Shown: positions 1 to 6,198 of the stretch, in pieces
How positions within the stretch are numbered: position 1 is the stretch's first letter
How the letters are laid out: each line of letters opens with the position of its first letter
DNA from: Verrucomicrobiales bacterium
GTDB lineage: Bacteria; Verrucomicrobiota; Verrucomicrobiae; Limisphaerales; UBA9464
Assembly: GCA_005789375.1 (NCBI GenBank)
Contig: SXXZ01000070.1
Location: 1-10,154 of the forward strand
Direction of reading: 5' to 3'
DNA: 10,154 bases
Made by a program: the position numbers and the translations under genes
The notes under the pieces: generated by a model
What the model was told of the DNA's origin: nothing
Database searches by the model: none
The model's input: the letters and a program-made list of their open reading frames with translations, nothing else

Positions 1-25
1 AAGCAGCAGTCCTTTGAGTGAACCC

Positions 26-214
26 ATGTCGGTGATCGCATTCATCCTGTTAGGAAGCGTCGTGCTGCTGCCTGCGGCCGCCTTGATGGCGCTGCGGTGG
101 GCGGCCTCGTCGGGTCAGTTCCGCTGCCCAGACAAAGCGGCTCTGTTGCCGTTTGATGAAGTGGAGCCTGTGGGGTTGGAAACCGACTGCATTTTGGGAG
201 GAAACCGTCGTTGA
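26..214 (+). CDS. ccoS: CcoS, cbb3-type cytochrome oxidase assembly protein
   Basis: This is a 62-residue protein with one N-terminal membrane helix (about residues 3-25) followed by 'ALRWAASSGQF', which matches the CcoS signature of a helix end and a W-x-x-x-S-G-Q-F segment. CcoS is a small inner-membrane protein needed for cofactor insertion into cbb3 oxidase, and it usually lies beside the copper ATPase gene ccoI and the ccoNOP genes. The ATG at 26 is preferred because it gives the usual 'MSVI' start. A TTG at 14 would add four residues. The stop overlaps the TTG start of ccoN by 4 nt. The tail after residue 45 is not conserved in the family as I know it. No ccoI is visible because the window begins here. 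Confidence 0.86.
   Translation: MSVIAFILLGSVVLLPAAALMALRWAASSGQFRCPDKAALLPFDEVEPVGLETDCILGGNRR
196..201 (+). promoter_or_regulatory. Ribosome binding site deciding the ccoN start
   Basis: GGGAGG lies inside the last codons of ccoS, 9 nt before the TTG at 211 and 15 nt before the ATG at 217. The spacing favours the TTG, which would make ccoN start four bases before the end of ccoS. Confidence 0.6.
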
Positions 215-1722
215 GCATGATCAAACAGTCGCAAACGTTGCGGGCTTTATTGCCGGGTGATGCCCTCACCGGTGGCGGTACCGATGTCGGTAACAAGGCA
301 GCGCTGTCTGAGATCGACGCCTCCTGCCGAGTGCCGGTGCTCTTCTTTTTCCTGAGCGGTTTGGCCTGGCTTCTGGCGGGCACCGTTTTGGCATTGGTGG
401 CGAGTATCAAGCTCCACACCCCGGGTTTCTTGGCGAGTTGGGAATGGCTCACTTTTTCCAATGTCCGCACGGCTCACCTCAACACGGTCATCTACGGGTT
501 CGCATCGCAAATTTCTGTGGGTGTGACCATCTGGTTGATGTGCCGCCTGTGCCGCATTCCTCTGGTGGCTCCCGGTTTGATCACCGTCGCCAACTTGTTC
601 TACAACATTGGTGTCACCGTGGGTGTGGGCGGAATCTTGATGGGCGATTCGACGGCCATCGAGTGGCTCGAAATGCCCCGCTATGCGACTCCTATTCTTT
701 TCGTTAGTTACGCACTGATCGCGGTCTGGACGATTGTGACCTTCCGCCTGCGGGCTGAGCGTCACCTGTACGTTTCCCAGTGGTACCTTCTGGCCGCGGT
801 CCTGTGGTTTCCGTGGTTGTACGGAACCGCGCAAGTCATGTTGCTCATCGAGCCGGTGCGGGGAGTGGTTCAGGCAGCCGTCAACTGGTGGTTCGCGCAC
901 AATGTGCTCGGACTGTGGTTCACGCCGATTGGTCTGGCCTCCATCTACTATTTTATCCCGAAGGTGATCGGTCGTCCGATCCACAGTTATTACCTCAGTG
1001 TCTTGGGCTTCTGGTCCTTGGCGCTGTTCTACAACTGGAATGGCATGCACCACCTGGTGGGAGGTCCGCTGCCCTCCTGGATGATTACCGTGAGCATCGT
1101 CGCCTCGGTCATGATGCTCATTCCCGTCATCACGGTGGCCATCAACCACCATTTCACGATGCTCGGCCACTTCGGGAAGCTGAAGTACAGCCCCACGTTG
1201 CGTTTCATGGTGTTCGGAGCTGTTTCCTACACTCTAGCGAGCCTTCAAGGTGTGGCCAGCGCACTTCGTAGTGTCAGCGAAGTGACCCACTTCACCCACC
1301 ACACCATTGCTCATGCCCATCTGGGTATGTACGCCTTCTTCACCATGGTGATGTTCGGAGCGATGTACTATATCCTGCCGCGCATCACTCAGCGGGAATG
1401 GCCTTCCAATGGACTCATATCGTTGCACTTCTGGGGCGTTGCCTTGGGAATCGTGCTGTATGTGGTTCCGATGAGCATCATGGGTTTCATTCAAGGAACG
1501 ATGCTCAACGATGCCGCCGTCCGTTTTCTCGATGTCGTTCAATTTACCCTGCCGTGGCTGAAGCTGCGGACCCTCGCAGGTCTGTTGCTGGCCGCCGGTC
1601 ATATCGCCTTTGTCATCAACGTCGGTTGGCTGCTGGTGCGGATGTTTGAACCCTACCGCAAGCCGGTGGTGCGCATCCTGACCGGTGAGGCTGAAACGGT
1701 GGCCGCCGCCAAACTACCATGA
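211..1722 (+). CDS. ccoN: CcoN, catalytic subunit I of cbb3-type cytochrome c oxidase
   Basis: A 503-residue polytopic membrane protein (about 12 helices) that reduces O2 to water and pumps protons. Visible ligands follow the cbb3 pattern: H89 in 'RTAHLNTVIYGF' and H370 for low-spin heme b, H368 for heme b3 in 'IAHAHLGMY', and H230 in 'WWFAHN' plus H280-H281 in 'YNWNGMHHL' for CuB. Y274 sits where the cbb3 cross-linked tyrosine lies, in the helix carrying the two adjacent histidines rather than in the helix used by A-type oxidases. Length is normal for the family. The N-terminus has about 40 residues before the first helix. The TTG start is chosen from the GGGAGG 9 nt upstream. The stop overlaps the ATG of ccoO (ATGA), and CcoO and the next cytochrome should feed it electrons. 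Confidence 0.97.
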   Translation: MSMIKQSQTLRALLPGDALTGGGTDVGNKAALSEIDASCRVPVLFFFLSGLAWLLAGTVLALVASIKLHTPGFLASWEWLTFSNVRTAHLNTVIYGFASQISVGVTIWLMCRLCRIPLVAPGLITVANLFYNIGVTVGVGGILMGDSTAIEWLEMPRYATPILFVSYALIAVWTIVTFRLRAERHLYVSQWYLLAAVLWFPWLYGTAQVMLLIEPVRGVVQAAVNWWFAHNVLGLWFTPIGLASIYYFIPKVIGRPIHSYYLSVLGFWSLALFYNWNGMHHLVGGPLPSWMITVSIVASVMMLIPVITVAINHHFTMLGHFGKLKYSPTLRFMVFGAVSYTLASLQGVASALRSVSEVTHFTHHTIAHAHLGMYAFFTMVMFGAMYYILPRITQREWPSNGLISLHFWGVALGIVLYVVPMSIMGFIQGTMLNDAAVRFLDVVQFTLPWLKLRTLAGLLLAAGHIAFVINVGWLLVRMFEPYRKPVVRILTGEAETVAAAKLP

Positions 1723-2354
1723 GTTACGGACCGCTACTTTTCTTGGGAATCCTCTTCACCTTGGCGACGAGTTGGGTGGGGTTAGTTCTCCTTCCGCACC
1801 GTCAAATGGGGGCGTTGGGACAGCATACCGACACCAACACGGCGGCCGTTTACCCGGCGGCCCGTTCGGGTGAGGCCCAGCAGGGCGCTGAACACTACCG
1901 CTCTCTAGGCTGTGTCTACTGCCACACTCAGCAAGTGCGTCCGGAGGGTTACGGCTCCGATATCGAGCGCGGGTGGGGTCGTCGCCGGACGGTGAGTCGA
2001 GACTACATTCAGGATAAAACGGTGATGCTTGGGACCATGCGCACCGGCCCTGACTTGACCAATATCGGGGAGCGTCAGGCCGATGCCGCCTGGCATTATC
2101 GCCATCTTTATAATCCGCAAATTACCAGCCCTGGCAGCATTATGCCCCCGCATGGTTTCCTGTTTGACGTCCGCGTCATCGGGCAAGCCGGTCGTTCTAC
2201 CAATGCGTTGGTTCTGGAAGGAACGTTTGCGCCGCCGGCCGGTCAGGAAGTGATTCCGACGCGCCGGGCCGAGCAGTTGGTCGCCTATTTGCGCAGTTTG
2301 AAGTCCTCTGGAGACCTGCCCGAAGCGCCGGTCAAGAAGGAGGAGGCCAAGTGA
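1719..2354 (+). CDS. ccoO: CcoO, membrane-anchored monoheme cytochrome c subunit II of cbb3 oxidase
   Basis: A 211-residue protein with an N-terminal membrane anchor (about residues 4-25) and a periplasmic cytochrome c domain. The heme c motif is C65-V-Y-C-H69, followed by 'TQQVRPE', the CcoO continuation of the heme site. The distal methionine is probably M142 in 'PGSIMPPH', at the place of the conserved SxMP segment. CcoO passes electrons from the periplasmic cytochrome to the b-type hemes of CcoN. The start codon overlaps the ccoN stop, and the end overlaps the GTG of the next gene. The length of about 210 residues is typical. No motif appears to be missing. Confidence 0.96.
   Translation: MSYGPLLFLGILFTLATSWVGLVLLPHRQMGALGQHTDTNTAAVYPAARSGEAQQGAEHYRSLGCVYCHTQQVRPEGYGSDIERGWGRRRTVSRDYIQDKTVMLGTMRTGPDLTNIGERQADAAWHYRHLYNPQITSPGSIMPPHGFLFDVRVIGQAGRSTNALVLEGTFAPPAGQEVIPTRRAEQLVAYLRSLKSSGDLPEAPVKKEEAK
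2337..2346 (+). promoter_or_regulatory. Ribosome binding site supporting the GTG start at 2351
   Basis: The purine run AAGGAGGAGG lies within the last ccoO codons and ends 4 nt before GTG. It supports the GTGA stop/start overlap as the true junction. Confidence 0.6.
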
Positions 2355-3166
2355 ACAATTCCCAGGAAACTCCCAACGCCTCCTCCTCTGGGTTAGATCG
2401 CGGTGAGAACCACGACGTGACCGAGTTGCACGCCGCCGTTCTGCGGGAGAAGCCCGACCCGATCGAAGGATTTGAGCCGGTGAACTTGTGGGTGGTTGCC
2501 GGAATCGCCGGACTCTTGTTTTGGGGTGGCGCGTATCTCACTCAGTACAGCGGCCGCTTCGAGGCCATGGAGTTCTCGGAGTTCCCGCATGGCATGCCGG
2601 CTCCTGTGGCCGCCGTGGCCGCCGATCCTTTGGCTGCGGTGAAGCGGGACGGCATGATTGCCTACAATGCGGTTTGCGCGTTGTGCCATGGCGAAGACGG
2701 CGCAGGCAAAGCAGGAGTGGCGCCTCTACTGGCCGGCTCAGATTGGGTGAATGCGGATGGTCCGAATCGCCTTCTGCGTATTGTTCGTCACGGGCTCAAG
2801 GGCACGGTGAAGGTCAACAAGGACGTCACCTGGAACCCGGCCAATGATGCCGGCATCGTCATGGGCTCCCAATGGGAGGCCATTGGTGGTACCAACGAGA
2901 AACTGGCCGCGGTGCTCACCTACGTCCGGTCTTCGTGGGGCAACACCGGAGCGGCGGTTACTCCGCAAATGGTGGCGGATGGCCTTGCTGCGGTGAAAGA
3001 CCGTTCGGCCGAAGCCAACTGGACTCAGGAAGAACTGCTGCAAGTGCCTGCCGGCGGGGCAGGGGCTGGGGCGGCTGTAGCGGCTACCCCCGATCAGCTC
3101 AAGGCGCAACTGCAGGCCCTTCCGGCTGATCAGCGGCAGGCCATTCTCAAGGAGTTGTCCAAGTGA
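2351..3166 (+). CDS. Membrane-anchored monoheme cytochrome c in the CcoP position of the cbb3 operon
   Basis: A 271-residue protein with a cytosolic N-terminus of about 43 residues, one membrane helix (about 44-65, 'NLWVVAGIAGLLFWGGAYL') and one periplasmic cytochrome c domain. The heme site is C109-A-L-C-H113 and the likely distal ligand is M171 in 'GIVMGSQW'. The domain closes with 'LAAVLTYVRSSWGN', the usual C-terminal helix of small cytochromes c. A glycine/alanine-rich linker (about 234-246) leads to a charged C-terminal helix. Textbook CcoP has two CxxCH motifs. Only one is present here, and the N-terminal region does not look like the standard CcoP N-terminal domain, so I give no symbol. 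Position and coupling to ccoO imply that it is the third oxidase subunit, taking electrons from soluble donors. Confidence 0.9.
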   Translation: MNNSQETPNASSSGLDRGENHDVTELHAAVLREKPDPIEGFEPVNLWVVAGIAGLLFWGGAYLTQYSGRFEAMEFSEFPHGMPAPVAAVAADPLAAVKRDGMIAYNAVCALCHGEDGAGKAGVAPLLAGSDWVNADGPNRLLRIVRHGLKGTVKVNKDVTWNPANDAGIVMGSQWEAIGGTNEKLAAVLTYVRSSWGNTGAAVTPQMVADGLAAVKDRSAEANWTQEELLQVPAGGAGAGAAVAATPDQLKAQLQALPADQRQAILKELSK

Positions 3167-3180
3167 GTGGGCGGGGGGCT

Positions 3181-3197
3181 GAACCGTTCGACGGTTC
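3181..3197 (+). terminator. Small perfect hairpin after the oxidase operon
   Basis: GAACCGT and ACGGTTC form a perfect 7-bp stem around a TCG loop, 14 nt after the stop of the last oxidase gene. There is no T-run after it, so it may be a weak terminator, an mRNA 3'-end stabiliser, or chance. The rest of the gap to 3329 shows nothing clear. Confidence 0.3.
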
Positions 3198-3329
3198 CAC
3201 CTCCCGGTTGCTTCGTCAGTGGGGTCAGTTCTCGAGGGGGTTCGATTTTCGCGGAGGTGGGATTCTTGAGCCAAGATCAGGGCTTGGTCGGGGATTGCTG
3301 GCTATTGCTCGAAATGATTTCTTTGGCCT

Positions 3330-3683
3330 ATGAATGGGTGGAAGGTCTTCAGTTTACGATGGGTTCTCGTAGGGCTCTTGTGGGTCTTGGGAGCCGGGTG
3401 TGAGACCTACGGCAAGGCCGACTGGAAGTCCCGGGTGGGCCAGTACTCGTGGGATCAGGCGATCGAAGAGTTGGGTCCGCCCGAATCCGAGGCCAAGACT
3501 TCTGATGGATCTCGCGTGGCCAGTTGGGTGATCTCTCGCTCCCGGACGTACAGCACCGCCGTTCGTGGACCCATGTTCTGGAGTTGGAGTGGTCAAGATG
3601 TCACCACCACGGCCGAATCGCACTTGCTGCTCACCTTCAATGCACAAGGCCAACTCAAGGCCTGGAAACGAATCTACAAATGA
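3330..3683 (+). CDS. Small predicted lipoprotein of unknown function
   Basis: A 117-residue protein with a type II signal peptide: basic start, hydrophobic stretch at about residues 10-20, and lipobox 'LGAGC' with C24 as the lipidated cysteine. The mature part has 'YSWDQAIEELGPPESEAKTSDGS' (about residues 39-61; key residues W41, G49-P50-P51), an arrangement like small lipoproteins that begin with a helix and a 'lgxP' turn followed by beta strands. A strand-rich end follows ('ESHLLLTFNAQGQLKAW'). This recalls SmpA/BamE-like lipoproteins in shape only, and I do not claim membership. The stop overlaps the start of the FtsB-like gene by 4 nt (ATGA), so the two are probably translated together. 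No clear Shine-Dalgarno sequence precedes the ATG. Confidence 0.75.
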   Translation: MNGWKVFSLRWVLVGLLWVLGAGCETYGKADWKSRVGQYSWDQAIEELGPPESEAKTSDGSRVASWVISRSRTYSTAVRGPMFWSWSGQDVTTTAESHLLLTFNAQGQLKAWKRIYK

Positions 3684-4021
3684 AACGCCTTCGTAATGAT
3701 GCCGCCTCCGAGGTAGACCTCGGATGGATGGGGGCCCTCAACCGGGCCATCCGCTGGTGTCTGTTCATCGGTATCATCGGATTTATCGTCGCCCAGTACT
3801 TGCCGCTCATCCGAAAGAATCAGGCCTTGCGCGAAAATGTTGCGCGCTGGGAGACCCAGCAGGCACGGATGACAGCGCAGGCCAACGATACAGCCGCACG
3901 GTTGCAAAGCCTTCGCGAAGATCCCCGCGCTGTGGAGCGCGCCGCGCGCGAGCGCCTTCAATTGGCCCGCACCAATGAGAGCGTGATTAATTTTGTGACG
4001 CCGAATTCTTTGAGCCGCTGA
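3680..4021 (+). CDS. FtsB/DivIC-type septum formation initiator
   Basis: A 113-residue bitopic protein: short cytoplasmic N-terminus, one membrane helix (about 24-43, 'IRWCLFIGIIGFIVAQYL'), a coiled coil (about 44-78), then 'EDPRAVERAARERLQLARTN', which is the FtsB/DivIC signature (D-P-x-x-x-E-x-x-A-R-E-x-L). Proteins of this family bind FtsL and FtsQ at the division site and help to activate septal peptidoglycan synthesis. The ATG at 3680 is chosen because it overlaps the lipoprotein stop and puts the membrane helix at the normal distance. An earlier in-frame start inside the lipoprotein gene would add about 50 unlikely residues. The next gene begins 13 nt downstream. Confidence 0.87.
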   Translation: MKRLRNDAASEVDLGWMGALNRAIRWCLFIGIIGFIVAQYLPLIRKNQALRENVARWETQQARMTAQANDTAARLQSLREDPRAVERAARERLQLARTNESVINFVTPNSLSR

Positions 4022-4034
4022 CCCCAAATTTCCC

Positions 4035-5993
4035 ATGAGACCGAATCTATCTTGGATCCAACCCCGTTGGGTTGGCTTGATCGTAAGTTTGTCGCTCGGC
4101 ACCACCGCGCTCTCCGCGGATTCAGTGCTGCCGGTGTTTGATGCGCTCTGTGCGGCGCCCAAGCTCCAGATGTCGCTCACGGGGGATGCCGATTCGGTGG
4201 GCGTTCTGGAGGGGACCGAAGACCTGAATGGCGGAGAGTGGCGTCCCTTGCTGCAGTTGGGGGCGATCTCCGGTCACCACGAATGGATGGATCCCGAGAA
4301 CCGGGCCCAGGCGCGGCGTTTCTATCGGTTGAACCGTTCTCCCCGACCGCCGCTGCTGCCTCTGCCCAATTTCCGCCTGAATGATCATCAGGGGTTTTCC
4401 CATGAACTGTTCCGCGAAGGGGATGCCCGCGCCGTGGTCCTGGTCTTCACCGATGCCCAGAACCTGGAGTCTCACTGGAAGCAACTGAAGCCCATCGTCG
4501 AGGCGAATTCTGCGGCCGGTGTGCAATTCTGGATGGTGGACCCGATGGATGATCGCACGGCGATGGCCGCGGCCGCCACCCAGGCTGGAGTGACCATTCC
4601 GGTGCTTCAAGACTCCGCACAACTGGTGGCTCGCTCCTATGGAGTGTCGGCGTCCGGCGAGGCTGTGGTGTTAGAGTCCGAGTCCCTGACCACGGTGTAC
4701 CGTGGTGCCATCGAAGATGCGGTCGAAGTGGCCACGGGGACTCCGGTTCGCCAAGCCTATTTGGCCGATGCACTCACCCGATTCACAGCGGGTTCTCGTC
4801 CCGTGGTGGAATACGCCCGCCCGCAGGGTCAGCCCTGGCGGCATCAAGACTCTGGAGTGGCTTCGTATCGCAACGAGATCGCGCCGTTGCTCCAGGCCAA
4901 GTGCGTGACCTGCCATCGCCCGGGCGAGATCGGTTCCTGGGCCATCACCAACCACGCCACGGTGCGCGCCAAGTCGGCCACCATCCGCGCCAATGTTCTC
5001 GAAGGATTAATGCCGCCCTGGCACGCCGATCCGGCACACGGGAAGTTTGAGAACGATTTTTCACTGACCCCACAGCAGCAAGCTCGGCTGGTGGCTTGGT
5101 TAGATGCGGGTGCACCGCGCGAGGCTGGAGTGGACCCTCTGGAGACTGTGCCTCCTGCGGCCGGTTTGTGGCCCATGGGCAAGCCAGATGTCGTCCTCAA
5201 GATCGCCACGCGGCAAATCCAGGCCACGGGGCAGATGCCCTACGCCTACGTGACGGTCAACAATACCCTCAAGACCAACGCCTGGTTGCGGGCGGCGGTC
5301 ATCCGCCCCGGTAACCGCGCCGTGGTGCACCATGCGCTCATCTTCTACATCAAAGCGGGTTCCCCTTCGCAAATGGCGGCAGATTTTCTAGCCATCCAGG
5401 GTGGGTTGAATGGGTATTATGCCGGTTATGTGCCCGGCATGGACCAGCGCGAATATCCGGCCGGGACCGCCAAATACCTGCCGGCCGGTGGTACGTTAGT
5501 TTTCCAGATGCATTACACGCCCAATGGAAAGGCCACCACCGACGCCACCGAGATGGGGCTCTACTTGAGTCCGACTCCGCCAGCGATGGAACTGAAGACC
5601 GGGGCGGCCAGTTCGACGGCCATCGACATCCCCGCTGGGGCACGCAATCACCGCATGGTGGCCGAGCGTTCCTTTGACAAAGCCGTCGATGTCCATGAGT
5701 TGAGCCCCCACATGCATTTCCGCGGAGACTCCATGCGCTTTGAGGCGTTCTTGCCCGATGGATCGTCGCAGGTTTTGCTGAATGTTCCCAAGTACGACTT
5801 CAACTGGCAGGCCTTATACCGGTTGTCGCAGCCGGTCCGCCTCCCGGCCGGCAGTCGCATCCGAATCTCGGGTGGGTTTGATAATTCCCGTTGGAACTTT
5901 TTCAATCCAGACGCCAAGTCTCGGGTTCGATTTGGTGAGCAGACCGACGACGAAATGTTCATCGGCTACATCAACTATTCTGAGGTGCCGTAG
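4035..5993 (+). CDS. Exported redoxin-like / cytochrome c / PHM-type copper monooxygenase fusion
   Basis: A 652-residue protein with a Sec signal peptide (cleavage near 'ALSA-DS', residue 28). Residues 43-100 look like the beta module of verrucomicrobial secreted proteins, ending 'ARRFYRL'. Residues 107-250 resemble a redoxin fold ('AVVLVFTD', 'IPVLQDSAQLVARSYGV', 'VYRGAIED'), but the usual cysteine site after the FT is 'DAQNLES', with no cysteine. Residues 277-360 form a cytochrome-like domain with C290-V-T-C-H294 and M326 in 'GLMPPWH'. Residues 385-652 match the peptidylglycine/dopamine beta-monooxygenase type: H432-H433 and H493 ('QMHY') for the first copper, and H559-M-H561 and M641 ('DDEMFIGY') for the second. 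All six ligands are present, so copper-dependent oxidation of an unknown substrate in the periplasm is likely. No clear ribosome site is seen. Confidence 0.9.
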   Translation: MRPNLSWIQPRWVGLIVSLSLGTTALSADSVLPVFDALCAAPKLQMSLTGDADSVGVLEGTEDLNGGEWRPLLQLGAISGHHEWMDPENRAQARRFYRLNRSPRPPLLPLPNFRLNDHQGFSHELFREGDARAVVLVFTDAQNLESHWKQLKPIVEANSAAGVQFWMVDPMDDRTAMAAAATQAGVTIPVLQDSAQLVARSYGVSASGEAVVLESESLTTVYRGAIEDAVEVATGTPVRQAYLADALTRFTAGSRPVVEYARPQGQPWRHQDSGVASYRNEIAPLLQAKCVTCHRPGEIGSWAITNHATVRAKSATIRANVLEGLMPPWHADPAHGKFENDFSLTPQQQARLVAWLDAGAPREAGVDPLETVPPAAGLWPMGKPDVVLKIATRQIQATGQMPYAYVTVNNTLKTNAWLRAAVIRPGNRAVVHHALIFYIKAGSPSQMAADFLAIQGGLNGYYAGYVPGMDQREYPAGTAKYLPAGGTLVFQMHYTPNGKATTDATEMGLYLSPTPPAMELKTGAASSTAIDIPAGARNHRMVAERSFDKAVDVHELSPHMHFRGDSMRFEAFLPDGSSQVLLNVPKYDFNWQALYRLSQPVRLPAGSRIRISGGFDNSRWNFFNPDAKSRVRFGEQTDDEMFIGYINYSEVP

Positions 5994-6009
5994 TTCCCGT
6001 CTACTCCTG

Positions 6010-6037
6010 TAACTGTGGGCGTTACCGTTCACAGTTA
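6010..6037. terminator. Inverted repeat between convergent genes
   Basis: TAACTGTG (6010-6017) and CACAGTTA (6030-6037) form a perfect 8-bp stem with a 12-nt loop. It begins 16 nt after the monooxygenase stop, in the gap where that gene and the - strand flippase converge. It has no T-tract on either side, so its action as a bidirectional terminator is only inferred. Confidence 0.35.
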
Positions 6038-6112
6038 ATGGGAGGCGGCGGCCACGACTCGATGTGGATGTAACTGCGGGGTCCGACTCGGCCACGGGAG
6101 TGAGTGTCCGGC

Positions 6113-6139
6113 GACGCGAAGGACGCGAAGGACGCGAAT
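6113..6139. repeat. Three tandem 9-bp units, GACGCGAAG
   Basis: GACGCGAAG occurs twice in a row (6113-6130), followed by GACGCGAAT (6131-6139). It lies in the non-coding gap between the convergent monooxygenase and flippase genes. The remaining gap sequence (5994-6198) is GC-rich and shows no gene. Confidence 0.85.
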
Positions 6140-6198
6140 GGCCCGACTGGGCGGCGGCGGCTGTTTCGGGATCGGAAGGTCAGAGCGGGATCTGAAGG

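Noticed and set aside
1..21. Tail of an upstream gene, perhaps the copper ATPase ccoI
   Set aside because: Two frames have stops here (TGA at 15-17 and at 19-21), and too few codons are present to choose or to identify a product.
247..1170. Long - strand open frame opposite ccoN (307 codons)
   Set aside because: Its protein is full of His, Asp, Gln and Arg with no family pattern, as expected for the antisense of a hydrophobic membrane protein gene. ccoN is certain.
3235..3260. A GGTTCGA-like box suggesting a tRNA T-arm
   Set aside because: No matching acceptor, D-arm or anticodon arm can be formed around it.
3167..3403. Open frame starting right after the third oxidase subunit
   Set aside because: No family features; it crosses the hairpin and overlaps the better supported lipoprotein gene.
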